A DNA stretch of 64,000 nt from Hyalangium ruber (GTDB lineage: Bacteria > Myxococcota > Myxococcia > Myxococcales > Myxococcaceae): the NCBI RefSeq assembly GCF_034259325.1, contig NZ_JAXIVS010000007.1:186001-250000 (forward strand), read 5' to 3'. Every line of letters begins with the position of its first letter. Within the stretch, counting starts at the first letter, position 1. This document shows positions 36,701 through 44,806 of this stretch, piece after piece. The position numbers and the translations under genes are program-made. The notes beneath the pieces are model-generated. The model worked only from the letters and a program-made list of their open reading frames with translations. It searched no databases and was not told the origin of the DNA.

Positions 36701-37765
36701 AAGCTGGAGCTCGTTCAGCAACGCGAGGAGGTGCTGCCGCGCCCGGGCCTCCTCGTCCAGGTTGAGCGTGGGTGACTCCCGGAGGGAGGAGCGAGGCGTG
36801 GCCAGCAGCACGCTCACCAGGTGCTGCTCGGGGTGCGGCGGCTCGGGAGGCATCGAGACCGTGGAAGGCTGCGCGGGCAGCGCCGGGCGCGTCACCCGAG
36901 GCGGAGGCAACTCGAAGGGAGCCTCCAGGGCCTCCATCGCGCGCAGCAGGTGCCGCGCATCCGCGGGCCGAGGCCTGGGCGCCTTGGACAACATCCGCTC
37001 CACCAGGGCTTGGAGCGAGGTGGGCAGCTCCGGCCTCAGGGTGCGCAGCGGCACCGGCTCGGAGAAGAGGATCCGGGCCAGCACGGCGGCCACATGGGGC
37101 GCGCGGAACGGAGCCTGGCCCGAGAGGCACTCATAGAGCACACACCCCAGGGAGAAGATGTCGGCGCGAGGGGTGAGCGTGTCGAGGCTCGAGGCCTGCT
37201 CGGGCGCCATGTAGCCCGGAGTTCCCATCACCGCGGCGCTGCCCGTGAGCGGCTGGGAGGCGGTGTGGAGGTGCGCGAGGCCGAAGTCCAACAGCACCAC
37301 ATCGTGCGGCTGGCCCGCGCGCAGGAAGAGGTTCGAGGGCTTGATGTCGCGATGGATGATGCCCTGGGCATGCGCGACGGCCAGGGCCTCCGAGGCTCGC
37401 CGCAGCAACTGTAGGGACTCGGAGAGGCTCAAGGGCTTGTGGAGCAGCCGCTGGGCGAGGTCCTCTCCCTCCAGCCACTCCATGGCGAGGAAGGGCTGGC
37501 CCTCCTCCGTGAGGCCATGGGCCACGTAGGAGACGATGCCTGGATGACGCAGCGAGGCCAACAGCCGTGCCTCGCGAGCGAAGCGGCGGACCGAATCCGC
37601 GCTGCCCTGGGCATGGAGCAGCTTGAGCGCCACGGGCTGCCCGGAGAGCTCATCTTGCGCCAGGAAGACAGAGCCCATGCCGCCAAAGCCCGCCGGGCGC
37701 TGGAGCATGAATCGATGGGCGACAAGGGAGCCCGGAACAGGCAGCACGGGCAGAACGGGAGGCAT
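33782..37765 (-). CDS. Ser/Thr kinase fused to AAA/STAND ATPase and TPR region (PknK-like)
   Basis: 1327 residues, predicted cytoplasmic. The kinase domain (about 17-290) has GFGGMGSV, an active-site HRDIKPSN loop, DFG and APEQ. A spacer of about 200 residues is followed by a P-loop ATPase (Walker [11 protein letters not shown] at about 515, Walker [13 protein letters not shown] at about 655). A long helical TPR-like region fills the C-terminus from about 850. This architecture matches PknK-type kinases and the kinase/ATPase regulators common in myxobacteria. It is convergent with the OPX gene, with overlapping stop codons. The target is unknown. The ATG at 37765 gives the kinase start; no membrane helix is visible. 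Confidence 0.88.
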   Translation of the reverse strand: MPPVLPVLPVPGSLVAHRFMLQRPAGFGGMGSVFLAQDELSGQPVALKLLHAQGSADSVRRFAREARLLASLRHPGIVSYVAHGLTEEGQPFLAMEWLEGEDLAQRLLHKPLSLSESLQLLRRASEALAVAHAQGIIHRDIKPSNLFLRAGQPHDVVLLDFGLAHLHTASQPLTGSAAVMGTPGYMAPEQASSLDTLTPRADIFSLGCVLYECLSGQAPFRAPHVAAVLARILFSEPVPLRTLRPELPTSLQALVERMLSKAPRPRPADARHLLRAMEALEAPFELPPPRVTRPALPAQPSTVSMPPEPPHPEQHLVSVLLATPRSSLRESPTLNLDEEARARQHLLALLNELQLHSAQAALLADGSLVATFVLERGSANDQASLAAHCALSVRERWPDSFVALTTGLSLRDRLLPAGEAVDKASELLHLQKTHALVSDASVLVDDTTAGLLGARFQMERASSSRFLLRCENLEADESRPLLGRPTPCVGREQELALLELAFTSCVEDSASRVLLITAPAGMGKSRLRHELLRRLERHARPPLMLLGRGEPMNTSTAHGLLGQAVRRLCEVVDGEPLEVRRARLAQRLTRHLPASLHKEVTEFLGELCAIPFPSEDNPRLRAAREDPQLMSALVTRALVVWLRAECAQGAVLWMLEDLHWSDGPSIKLMEEVLREFSEQPLMVLALARPEVKKLFPELWGRSAQEVSLRGLSQKACARLVHEVLGPQVPEDVVARLVGLAAGNALFLEELIRGVAEGQGEEPPGSVLAMLQSRLQRLEPEARRVVQAASIFGRTFWAGGVGALLAPDFSSEELAHSLQRLVELEVVQPQACSRFSAEVEYRFHHALVRDAAASLVPDSLRFSWHQRAGEWLESAGESEPLVLAEHYKLGGQKQKALQFFTRACKQNCERQRTDMQGALKCLKAALDCEPTDQALIELQVLEAEISFWTEDFERTIAVGREVLPKLAEGSASWIQVVGNLIIMNAKSGRTQEAVALGHQLLGIEPAPEAVAVYCEAIAHFCVLYQWTGQRNEALRVLERMGQMARKYPGPDSFAHAWWHAGQGSFAYYFDARPWWCQVASEEGMKAFDTLGTERQEFVARTVCGLGLAALGELSRAVQVMREGLERARYFDQADTWLHVHLALVLSGSAEPTHHEEARRMALHARETQRTSPMHRGLAALALARVALAQDLPSDAEEWAREACELLSALSTYQLLARTCRSTALLARGRALEARGEAEQGMRALERTGRAGVASVGLCLALFQACHAQRDEEAAEEALRLAMECLHQRARDLPDAATRERFLCHVPENARVLHLARQRWGASMEGCSA

Positions 37766-37812
37766 TCCCCGTTAACGTACTATGGTTGACAGTCCTCTCA
37801 GGAGAGGGTCCC

Positions 37813-38622
37813 TCAGGACCACCCCAGGTCCTTGAGGAACTCTCCGCACTCCGTGTGAAGCTTGTCCGCCAGCCCTGGCGCGCTTGCCAGCACGTCCCCA
37901 CGCATCACGTCGAAGGGCGAGCCGTCCATCAGCGTCATCACCCCGCCCGCCTCCATCACCAGCAGCGCGCCCGCGGCAATGTCCCAGGGCTTGAGGCGGA
38001 ACTCGAAGAAGCCATCGAAGCGGCCCGCCGCCACGTAGGCCAGGTCCAGCGCCGCACTGCCCGTACGGCGGATGCCCTGCGCGCGGCGGATGAAGCGGTT
38101 GAAGAGGCCCACCGGCCCCTCGGGACGCTCACGCACATCGTACGGGAAGCCCGTGCAGAGGAGCGCCCGCTCCAGCTGGGTGGTGTCACTCGCCTTGAGC
38201 GGCTGGCCGTTGAGCGTGGCCCCCTGCCCGCGCGCCGCGGAGAAGAGCTCGTCCAGCATCGGGTCATACACGGCGCCCGCCAGCACGCCGTCGGGCCCAT
38301 CCACCGCGATGCTCACGCAGAAGTGCGGCACGCGGTGGGCGTAGTTCGTCGTGCCATCCAGCGGGTCGATGAGCCAGCGCAGGCCCGTGCCCTGGGAGGC
38401 GCCGCTCTCCTCCGCGAGGATGGCGTGGCCCGGGTAGCGCTCACGCAGGAACTTCAGCAGCGCCTCCTCGGAGGCCTTGTCCGCGTCGGTGACCAGATCG
38501 ATGCCGCTGCGCTTGAACTCGATGGTGCGCTCGCCCTGAAAGCGCTCGGCGAGGATGCGGCCGGCCAGCCGAGCGCCCTCCTCCGCGGTGCGGCGCAGCG
38601 CCGCGGGCGTCTCCTGCTCCAT
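37813..38622 (-). CDS. Inositol monophosphatase family protein
   Basis: 269 residues with the lithium-sensitive sugar phosphatase fold. Motifs: the metal-binding EES at about 77 (AILAEESG), the catalytic DPLDGTTNYAH at about 91-101, and the C-terminal WDIAAGALLVMEAGG. Family members hydrolyse myo-inositol-1-phosphate, other sugar phosphates or PAP; which one here cannot be decided. I chose the ATG at 38622, which has GAGGGGAAGG just upstream; a GTG at 38637 overlapping the previous stop codon is the alternative. It is coupled to the TlpA-like gene. Confidence 0.9.
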   Translation of the reverse strand: MEQETPAALRRTAEEGARLAGRILAERFQGERTIEFKRSGIDLVTDADKASEEALLKFLRERYPGHAILAEESGASQGTGLRWLIDPLDGTTNYAHRVPHFCVSIAVDGPDGVLAGAVYDPMLDELFSAARGQGATLNGQPLKASDTTQLERALLCTGFPYDVRERPEGPVGLFNRFIRRAQGIRRTGSAALDLAYVAAGRFDGFFEFRLKPWDIAAGALLVMEAGGVMTLMDGSPFDVMRGDVLASAPGLADKLHTECGEFLKDLGWS

Positions 38623-38633
38623 GGCCCTTCCCC

Positions 38634-39200
38634 TCACTCCGCGCGTTCGGCGAGGAGCTGTTCGATCTGCGTCTGGTACTTCTGGAGGAACTCCTCCGCG
38701 AAGCCCTCGTGGACGAAGCGCACCACGCCCTGACGGTCCACCAGGAAGGTGGTGGGCATCAGCTTCACGCTCAGCGTCTTCTCGGCCACCTGCGCGTTGG
38801 CGTCCAGGAGGATGGGGAGGTTCACCTTCGTCTCCTCCAGGAAGGGGGGGATGGCGCGCTCATCCTCGTCCACGTTGAGCGCGTACACCTTGAGGCCCTT
38901 CGCGCCGTACTCCTTGGCGAGCTGCTCGTAGATCGGCAGCGCATCCCGACACGGCTCGCACCAGGTGGCCCACACATCCAGCAGCACCACGCTGCCGCGG
39001 TCGCTCACCACGCTGTACGGCTCACCGCCCGGGTAGCGCTTGACCTGGAACGTCAGCGGAGCGCCCCATTCGGGCTTCGTCTCCGCGGGAGCCCCCGCCA
39101 GGGAGTTGGCCCGCGCGCCCGCAACCAGCGGGGGAAGCGAGCTGTTCTGGGAGCAGCCAACGAAGGCCAGGGAAACCAGAGCGAGGAGGAACGTGCGCAT
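38634..39200 (-). CDS. TlpA-like thioredoxin lipoprotein
   Basis: 188 residues. The lipobox AFVGC places a lipidated Cys at about 16. The thioredoxin fold (about 60-185) carries the redox motif WCEPC and the cis-proline region MPTTFLVD. This is the TlpA/ResA type, membrane-anchored reductases working in the periplasm, often in cytochrome c maturation or disulfide control. No cytochrome genes are nearby. It starts 10 nt from the end of the mpl gene and overlaps or nearly overlaps the next gene, so it is probably part of the reverse-strand run. Confidence 0.88.
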   Translation of the reverse strand: MRTFLLALVSLAFVGCSQNSSLPPLVAGARANSLAGAPAETKPEWGAPLTFQVKRYPGGEPYSVVSDRGSVVLLDVWATWCEPCRDALPIYEQLAKEYGAKGLKVYALNVDEDERAIPPFLEETKVNLPILLDANAQVAEKTLSVKLMPTTFLVDRQGVVRFVHEGFAEEFLQKYQTQIEQLLAERAE

Positions 39201-39209
39201 GGCCTCACC

Positions 39210-40670
39210 CTACCCTGACCGGGCCTGGAGCGCCGTGAGCAGCTTGTCGATGAAGCCCCCGAAGGCGCCGTTGCTCATCACCAGCAGCACGTCGCCGCGC
39301 TGGGCCTCGCGCGCCACGCGCTCCACCAGGGAGGGCACATCGGCGGCATGGTCCGCCTGGATGCCCTGGGCCTTCAGCGCCTCGCAGACCTGGGGCACGT
39401 TGAGCTCCTCGTTCGCGGGCACCTTGTCGTGGCGCTCAGGCACTTTGAGGCTCGCCCGGTTCGCGCCGGTGAAGGCGTGGGCGTAGTCCTCCTGGTGGAT
39501 GTTGCGGCGGCTGGTATTGGAGCGCGGCTCGAAGATGGCCCACAGCCGCCGGTCCGGGTAGCGGTGGCGGATGGCGGCGATCGTCTCCCGCACCGCCGTG
39601 GGGTGGTGCGCGAAGTCGTCCACCACGAGAATGCCGCCCGGCTCACCGCGCACCTCCTGGCGCCGCTTCACGCCGCTGAACGAGGCCAGCCCCTTGGCGA
39701 TCTCCTCGAAGGAGAGCCCCAGGCCGCGCGCGGCGGCGATGACGCTCAGCGCGTTCTCCACGTTGTGCGCTCCGGACATCTGCATCCGGGCCGTGCCCAG
39801 CACCGTGCCGCGCTCCACCACCTCGAAGCGCGCGCCCTCGGGGCCAAAGGAGACGTTGCGCGGCGTGTAGTCCGCCTGGGCGCCTTCCTTGCCCATGTAC
39901 GTCACCACCTTGCCCGGGGTGCCGGTGGCGATGCGCACCGCGTTGGGGTACGCCGCGCAGACCACGAGCTGGCCGTCCGGAGGCACCAGCCGCACGAACT
40001 TCTCGAAGGTGGCCTCGTAGTGCGGCAGGTCCCGGAAGATGTCCGCGTGGTCGAACTCCACGCTGGTGAGGATGGCGGTGCGCGGCTGGTAGTGGAGGAA
40101 CTTGGAGCCCTTGTCCCAGTACGAGGTGTCGTACTCATCCCCCTCGACCACGAAGTGCGGCCCTTTGCCCACGCGGTAGTTGCCCGCGTAGTTCTGGGTG
40201 ACGCCGCCCACCAGGAAGGACGGATCCTTGCCGGCCTCCACCAGCACGTGGGCCATGAGCGAGGAGGTGGTCGTCTTGCCGTGGGTGCCGGCCACCACCA
40301 CCGAGTGCGCGCGCTTGAGGAACAGCGAGCCCAGCGCCGCCGGGAAGCTCATCTGCGGCACGCGGCGGGTGCGCACCTCGGTGGCCTCGGGGTTCACCCG
40401 GCGGATGACGTTGCCGATGATGACGAGGTCCGCCTTCGCCGCGTCCAGATTCTCGGGACGGTAAGGGGTGAGCACGGGAATGCCCCACGTCTTGAGCATG
40501 TCGCTCATGGGTGGGTAGACGTTCTCGTCGCTGCCCGTCACCTCGTAGCCGGCGGCCTTGAGCATGCCGGCGAAGGAGCCCATGCCGGTGCCTCCCACAC
40601 CCACGAGGTGGATGCGGCGCGCGGCGCCGGGCTCGATGGTCTCCAGGACGTTTCCGTTGTCGTCAGCCAT
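39210..40670 (-). CDS. mpl: UDP-MurNAc:L-Ala-gamma-D-Glu-meso-Dap ligase
   Basis: 486 residues. Mpl joins the recycled tripeptide L-Ala-gamma-D-Glu-meso-diaminopimelate to UDP-MurNAc in the cytoplasm, saving de novo peptide synthesis. The Mur-ligase layout is clear: an N-terminal Rossmann domain (HLVGVGGTGMGSFAGML), a central ATP-binding domain with GTHGKTTTSSL, Mur-type residues around EGDEYDTSYWDK (characteristic of Mpl) and a C-terminal domain with DDFAHHPTAV. I chose the ATG at 40670; the open frame extending further upstream is a by-product of the neighbouring gene. It overlaps the preceding serine hydrolase by 8 nt. Confidence 0.95.
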   Translation of the reverse strand: MADDNGNVLETIEPGAARRIHLVGVGGTGMGSFAGMLKAAGYEVTGSDENVYPPMSDMLKTWGIPVLTPYRPENLDAAKADLVIIGNVIRRVNPEATEVRTRRVPQMSFPAALGSLFLKRAHSVVVAGTHGKTTTSSLMAHVLVEAGKDPSFLVGGVTQNYAGNYRVGKGPHFVVEGDEYDTSYWDKGSKFLHYQPRTAILTSVEFDHADIFRDLPHYEATFEKFVRLVPPDGQLVVCAAYPNAVRIATGTPGKVVTYMGKEGAQADYTPRNVSFGPEGARFEVVERGTVLGTARMQMSGAHNVENALSVIAAARGLGLSFEEIAKGLASFSGVKRRQEVRGEPGGILVVDDFAHHPTAVRETIAAIRHRYPDRRLWAIFEPRSNTSRRNIHQEDYAHAFTGANRASLKVPERHDKVPANEELNVPQVCEALKAQGIQADHAADVPSLVERVAREAQRGDVLLVMSNGAFGGFIDKLLTALQARSG

Positions 40671-41841
40671 GGTTCCCTTGGTTCGGTTCGTCGAGCTGCT
40701 CGAGGCCGAGCGCACCGACGACGAGATCGTGAAAGACGGGCCGGAACTCGCGGATGCGCGTCTCCTTGCGGCCGTGGGCCACGCGGTTGGTGACGAGCGC
40801 CACCACGAGCGCGCGGCGCAGGTCCACCCAGAGGCTGGTGCCGGTGAAGCCCAGGTGCCCCACGGCGCCCGGCGCGGCGTTGCCAATGAAGTGGCCGGCG
40901 CTGGAGCCCTCCAGCGAGGGCGAGTCGAAGCCCATGGAACGCGTGCTGCCCGACACGAGCGGATCCGTGGCGAGCAGTCGGTGCCACAAGGGCGCCGGGG
41001 CGAGGCTGGGGTTGCCGGCGCACCCGTCCAGAATGGCCTGCCCGAAGCGGGCCACGTCCACGGCGGTGCCGAACAGCCCCGCGTGCCCGCTCACGCCGTC
41101 CATCACCCAAGCGTTGTCATCATCCACCTCGCCGGGAGGGCTGGAGCGCGTGGGCAGCTCGCCCCACATGCCCTCCTGGCCCGGCGCGGGCTCGCGGGGA
41201 CGCGTGGGGCCGGTGGGAGCGGCCTTGCCGTCCGTGAGCAGCTCGGAGAGGCGGTGGAAGCGCGCGCCGAGGCCCAGCGGCTCGGCGACGTGCTGCTGGA
41301 AGAGCACGTCCAGGGGCGCGCCGGCCACGCGGGAGATGATCTCCCCCAGGAGGATGAAGCCCACGTCGCTGTACGCGGTGCGGGTGCGCGGAGGCGCGGC
41401 GAGCGAAGTGCTCGCGGCGGCCTGGACCACCTCCTCGCGCACCCGGGCGCGGGTGGCCTGAGGGCAGGTGGGCTCGAGCAGCTCCGGGTGGGCGGTGAGC
41501 GCCTGGGAGAAGAAGGGGACGAAGGGCGGCAGGCCCGAGCGGTGGTAGAGCAGGTCCGCGACGGTGGCTCCCGCGTCCGCCACGGGCGAGCCGGGGAAGA
41601 AGCGGGCCACTGCCGTGTCGGGGCCGAGCTTGCCGGCCCCCCACAGGCGCAGGAAGAGCGCGGTGGTGCTGAGCACCTTGGTAACGGAGGCCAGGTCGAA
41701 GCGCGTGTCGCCGGTGGTGGCGCCGGCCACGCCGCCGAACACCTGGGCGCCGCGGTGGAGCACCACCGCCTGGGCGGAGGGGAAGAGTCCCTCGTTGACG
41801 CCCTCTTCGAGGAGAGCCTGGAGACTGCCGATGGGGTTCAT
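40663..41841 (-). CDS. Beta-lactamase-fold serine hydrolase (class C-like)
   Basis: 392 residues of the beta-lactamase/transpeptidase-like fold. The nucleophile motif is SVTK (S52-x-x-K55), the second motif YSD (about 154) replaces the YxN of class C beta-lactamases, and HLGFTG stands in for the KTG strand motif. There is no clear signal peptide, so it is probably cytoplasmic, unlike true AmpC. It lies between an LD-carboxypeptidase and Mpl with overlaps of 4 and 8 nt, so a role in muropeptide recycling (peptidase or esterase on cell-wall fragments) is inferred instead of beta-lactam resistance. Confidence 0.85.
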   Translation of the reverse strand: MNPIGSLQALLEEGVNEGLFPSAQAVVLHRGAQVFGGVAGATTGDTRFDLASVTKVLSTTALFLRLWGAGKLGPDTAVARFFPGSPVADAGATVADLLYHRSGLPPFVPFFSQALTAHPELLEPTCPQATRARVREEVVQAAASTSLAAPPRTRTAYSDVGFILLGEIISRVAGAPLDVLFQQHVAEPLGLGARFHRLSELLTDGKAAPTGPTRPREPAPGQEGMWGELPTRSSPPGEVDDDNAWVMDGVSGHAGLFGTAVDVARFGQAILDGCAGNPSLAPAPLWHRLLATDPLVSGSTRSMGFDSPSLEGSSAGHFIGNAAPGAVGHLGFTGTSLWVDLRRALVVALVTNRVAHGRKETRIREFRPVFHDLVVGALGLEQLDEPNQGNHG

Positions 41842-42749
41842 GCGCGCACGGCTCCTTCCAGGAAGGTGAGGCGCGCCTCGCCCGCGTCCAGTCGGACGGT
41901 GGTCCCCAGCGGGACGGGCTGGTTCACGGCGCCATGGCCGATGGGGAATCCCGCGGCGCAGGGTACCCCGGCCTCCTGCGCCAGCGAGCGCAGCACATCA
42001 GCGGAGTTGTAGGCGGCGTTCTTCTCGTCGCAGTCGGTGAAGTCCCCGAGGACGATGCCGCTCACGCGCTCGAAGACACCCGCGAGCCGCAAGTGGGTCC
42101 ACATGCGGTCCACGCGGTAGGGGCGCTCGCCGATGTCCTCCAGGAGGAGCACGGCGCCATCGAGCGAGGGCAGATAGGGGGTGCCCAGCAGGCTGGCGAA
42201 GAGCGAGAGGTTGCCGCCGATGAGGGGGCCCTCGGCGGTGCCGGGGACGTAGGTGGCGGTGCCGGTGAGCGGGGGCGCGGGCTCGGGGGACTCGAGGAGG
42301 CGGAAGAGGCGCTCGTGGACGTCGGAGGACTGCCTGCCGAGCTGGGTCAACACAGGGCCGTGGATGGAGACGCGGCCGAGCGCCTGAAGGGCGAGGTGAA
42401 CGGCGGTGATGTCCGAGAAGCCGACGAGGACGGAGGGAGCGGCGTCGGCGAGCGGCAACTCCGGGAGCAGCCGCATGGTGCCGTAGCCACCCCGGGCACA
42501 GAAGAGGGCACGGGCCTGGAAGTCCATGAGCGCGCCGGAGAACTCGTCCTGGCGGCGCTCGTCATCGCCGGCGAGGTAGCGATGGGACTCGAAGAGGTCG
42601 GGGCGGTGTACGGGGGTATACCGCTGGCGGATGATGGCCAGACCTGCCTCGAAGCCGGGCCTGTCGAAGGGGCCGGCGGGGGCGATGACGTGGACAGTGT
42701 CCTGAGGACGGAGCGGGAGCGGCTTCTGCCAGCGCACGGGGGCCTTCAT
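41838..42749 (-). CDS. ldcA: LD-carboxypeptidase (S66 family)
   Basis: 303 residues of the S66 family, which contains LdcA and MccF. LdcA removes the terminal D-Ala from cytoplasmic murein tetrapeptides to give the tripeptide that Mpl reuses. The nucleophile is Ser112 in VGFSDIT; a GGYGTMR segment precedes it, and a Glu in LLLEDIGERPYR and a His in FPIGHG supply the rest of the triad. I chose the ATG at 42749; the longer open frame upstream enters the neighbouring methyltransferase. Coupling with the serine hydrolase and mpl supports the recycling role over a MccF-type immunity role. Confidence 0.9.
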   Translation of the reverse strand: MKAPVRWQKPLPLRPQDTVHVIAPAGPFDRPGFEAGLAIIRQRYTPVHRPDLFESHRYLAGDDERRQDEFSGALMDFQARALFCARGGYGTMRLLPELPLADAAPSVLVGFSDITAVHLALQALGRVSIHGPVLTQLGRQSSDVHERLFRLLESPEPAPPLTGTATYVPGTAEGPLIGGNLSLFASLLGTPYLPSLDGAVLLLEDIGERPYRVDRMWTHLRLAGVFERVSGIVLGDFTDCDEKNAAYNSADVLRSLAQEAGVPCAAGFPIGHGAVNQPVPLGTTVRLDAGEARLTFLEGAVRA

Positions 42750-42820
42750 AGCACCCGGAGCGCGAGGGGCACGGGACTTCGGAGGGACCCGGCGGGCAAT
42801 CGTCCAAAACCCCCCTCCCC

Positions 42821-44050
42821 CTACCCCGAGCGTTCGAGCACCGCCGCGAAGAACCCATCGGTGCCCTGCCGGTGGGGGGAGCAGAGGAGAAACCCGTCCT
42901 GGATGCACTCCGGGCGGAGCCACCCCGGCCCCGGAGGCGCGAGCTGGTAGTCCGGCCGCAGGCGGAGGAAGTGGGCGACGAGGTCCTGGTTCTCGGCGTG
43001 GTTGACCGTACAGGTCGCGTAGACGAGACGCCCGCCTGGACGTACCAGGTCTCCTGCCCGGGCGAGCAGCTCGCGCTGGACGGGGACGAACTCCTCCAGA
43101 ACGGAGGGGGTCTTCAGGAAGCGCAGGTCGGGTCCACGGCGAAGGGAGCCCAGCTCGGAGCACGGCGCATCCACGAGCACCCGGTCCACGCGCAGGTCCG
43201 CCGGAGGGGCGCGGAGCACCTGGACATTCGAGAGCCCGGCGCGGGAGCAGCGCCGCATGAGGCGGTCGAGCCGCTCGGCGTCCGGGTCATAGGCCAGGAG
43301 CCGGCCCTGGTTCTCCATGGCGGCGCCGAGCTGGAGCGTCTTGCCGCCCGCCCCCGCACAGAGGTCCAGCACGGTCTCACCGGGCCGGGCCTCCACCAGC
43401 AGACCCAGGAGCTGGCTCCCCTCGTCCTGGACCTCCAGGAGTCCCTCCTGCAAGGCCCCGAGCCCATAGAGGTTGGGCCGAGCGCCCTCCACCCGGAGCG
43501 CCAGGAGACTCCAGAGGCCAGGGCGCGTCTCCACCCCCTCGGCGCGCAGCCGCTCGGCGAGGGCCTCACGAGAGGTGCGCAGGGTGTTTACCCGGAGCGA
43601 GATGGGGCCCGGGACATTGAGGTGGGCACAAAAGTCGTCCGCCTCGGCCCCCCACTCGCGGGCGAAGTGGTCGGCGAGCCAGTCCGGAAGGGAGGCGCGG
43701 AGGGCCAGCGAGGGGGGCTCTCCGGGGGACAGCCTGGGCGGAACCGCCACTCCGGCCAGCCGGGAGGCCTCGTCCGAGGGCACTCCCGCGAGCCCATGTA
43801 GGAGTGCATGGAGGAGCAACGGGGCCGGGGCGTCGAGCTGGCCCAGGAGGAAGCCGAGGCGTCGCCGCCAGAGGCCGACATTGAAGACGGCCTCCTTAAG
43901 GGCCTGGCGCTGCTCCCGGGAGAGGGCGCGATGCTCCCGGAGGGTGCGGTCCAGGACGCGTTCGGCGGGGGTCCCCGCCAAGACCCGGGCGATGGCGTCG
44001 GCGGCGAGAGGAGCCAATCCCGAGAGGGCTTCCCAGGGCTGGACACGCAA
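42821..44050 (-). CDS. RsmB-like rRNA (cytosine-C5) methyltransferase
   Basis: 409 residues. The N-terminal helical region (about 1-130) has the NusB-like fold seen in RsmB, and the C-terminal Rossmann domain shows VLDLCAGAGGKTLQL (SAM binding), DAPCSELG (catalytic PC motif) and YATCTVNHAENQ (TC motif with the second Cys). These two Cys motifs define the RNA m5C family. The likely target is C967 of 16S rRNA by family analogy. The start is a TTG at 44050; no better ATG is available in frame. It lies 71 nt upstream of the LD-carboxypeptidase gene, so cotranscription is possible. Confidence 0.85.
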   Translation of the reverse strand: MRVQPWEALSGLAPLAADAIARVLAGTPAERVLDRTLREHRALSREQRQALKEAVFNVGLWRRRLGFLLGQLDAPAPLLLHALLHGLAGVPSDEASRLAGVAVPPRLSPGEPPSLALRASLPDWLADHFAREWGAEADDFCAHLNVPGPISLRVNTLRTSREALAERLRAEGVETRPGLWSLLALRVEGARPNLYGLGALQEGLLEVQDEGSQLLGLLVEARPGETVLDLCAGAGGKTLQLGAAMENQGRLLAYDPDAERLDRLMRRCSRAGLSNVQVLRAPPADLRVDRVLVDAPCSELGSLRRGPDLRFLKTPSVLEEFVPVQRELLARAGDLVRPGGRLVYATCTVNHAENQDLVAHFLRLRPDYQLAPPGPGWLRPECIQDGFLLCSPHRQGTDGFFAAVLERSG

Positions 44051-44076
44051 GCGGGCAAGCGGATCAAATCGATCTG

Positions 44077-44105
44077 TTGACAGGTGCGGCTCCGTTCTCT
44101 AGAAA
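44077..44105 (+). promoter_or_regulatory. Promoter of tRNA-Asn
   Basis: A perfect -35 TTGACA (44077-44082) and a -10 TAGAAA (44100-44105) are 17 nt apart, with the tRNA beginning 42 nt after the -10. This is an excellent sigma-70-type match for a stable RNA promoter. Confidence 0.65.
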
Positions 44106-44147
44106 GCTCCCCGTCGCGGCGCTCACAAAGCACAGCGACGGACATAT

Positions 44148-44220
44148 TCCCCGATAGCTCAGCTGGTAGAGCGGGTGACTGTTAATCACCATGTCCGTGG
44201 TTCGAGTCCACGTCGGGGAG
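44148..44220 (+). tRNA. tRNA-Asn (anticodon GTT)
   Basis: A 73-nt tRNA. The acceptor stem TCCCCGA pairs with TCGGGGA, the anticodon loop is CTGTTAA (GTT), the T-arm is GTGG/CCAC around TTCGAGT, and the discriminator is G. No CCA is encoded. It marks the border between the core reverse-strand genes and the defence-rich region. Confidence 0.97.
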
Positions 44221-44240
44221 CAAGACTCCTAAAGAATTTG

Positions 44241-44280
44241 GGGTCCTGGACAACAACAACAGTCCAGGGCCCTTTTCTTT
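44241..44280 (+). terminator. Rho-independent terminator after tRNA-Asn
   Basis: An 11-bp stem with one G-U pair (GGGTCCTGGAC / GTCCAGGGCCC), a 10-nt loop of CAA repeats and a T-rich tail TTTTCTTTT. It lies 20 nt after the tRNA. Confidence 0.8.
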
Positions 44281-44806
44281 TGCCCTTCCCTGCCCGTGGG
44301 CAAAATTTGGGCACCCCATGGGTCTTCCCAGTAGAGGTGCTCATGGGGAAGGACGCGTCCAGCGCGGCGGGTACTCGGTACGAGGAGACGTGGGCCGGAG
44401 GGTACGTCCCCGCAGCGATGGACCGGCTCCTGCCCACCATCTGCAGCCGCTGCCAACCTGGCGCACTGCTCGGGCAGCCCTCGTCAGCGGCCCTCCCTCG
44501 GCCCCTCCCGCTCCGGTCCGCCACCTCTCAACAGGCCTTCAATCCTTCCTGTGCCCTTGGGGGTTCTTCTCCGCTATCGTGCTCCAGCAGCCTAGCACGG
44601 CCCGCCCCCAGCGCCCTATATGCCTGCGCGGGCGGGCTCGGGTACTCGGAGCCCTGCGCAAGGCCGGCGACGCGCAGCGGGCAGCCCAGAGCGGTGCGAA
44701 ACCTGGCTGGAGTCCAGGCTCCGAAGTCGCTCCGCTCGGAATTTGGTGGTACGGGAGGCCCAGACTCGTAACGGGTCGCCTGCCCTGTCCTGGACTGCTT
44801 GCGTCG
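44281..44806 (+). other. Gene-free stretch downstream of tRNA-Asn
   Basis: About 525 nt with no supportable gene. Open frames exist on both strands but have no domain, no ribosome site and atypical composition (runs of Pro/Arg/Ser). An inverted motif, TGCCCGTGGGCA, lies near 44293-44304 just beyond the terminator. I see no integrase, no direct repeat of the tRNA end and no IS ends here. Confidence 0.5.

Noticed and set aside
40663-41841. AmpC-type beta-lactamase (resistance gene)
   Set aside because: No export signal, altered second and third active-site motifs, and tight coupling to murein-recycling genes.
44175-44771. Open frames downstream of tRNA-Asn that could be an integrase relic
   Set aside because: No integrase motif (R...HxxR...Y), no ribosome site and composition unlike the neighbours; the frame even starts inside the tRNA.
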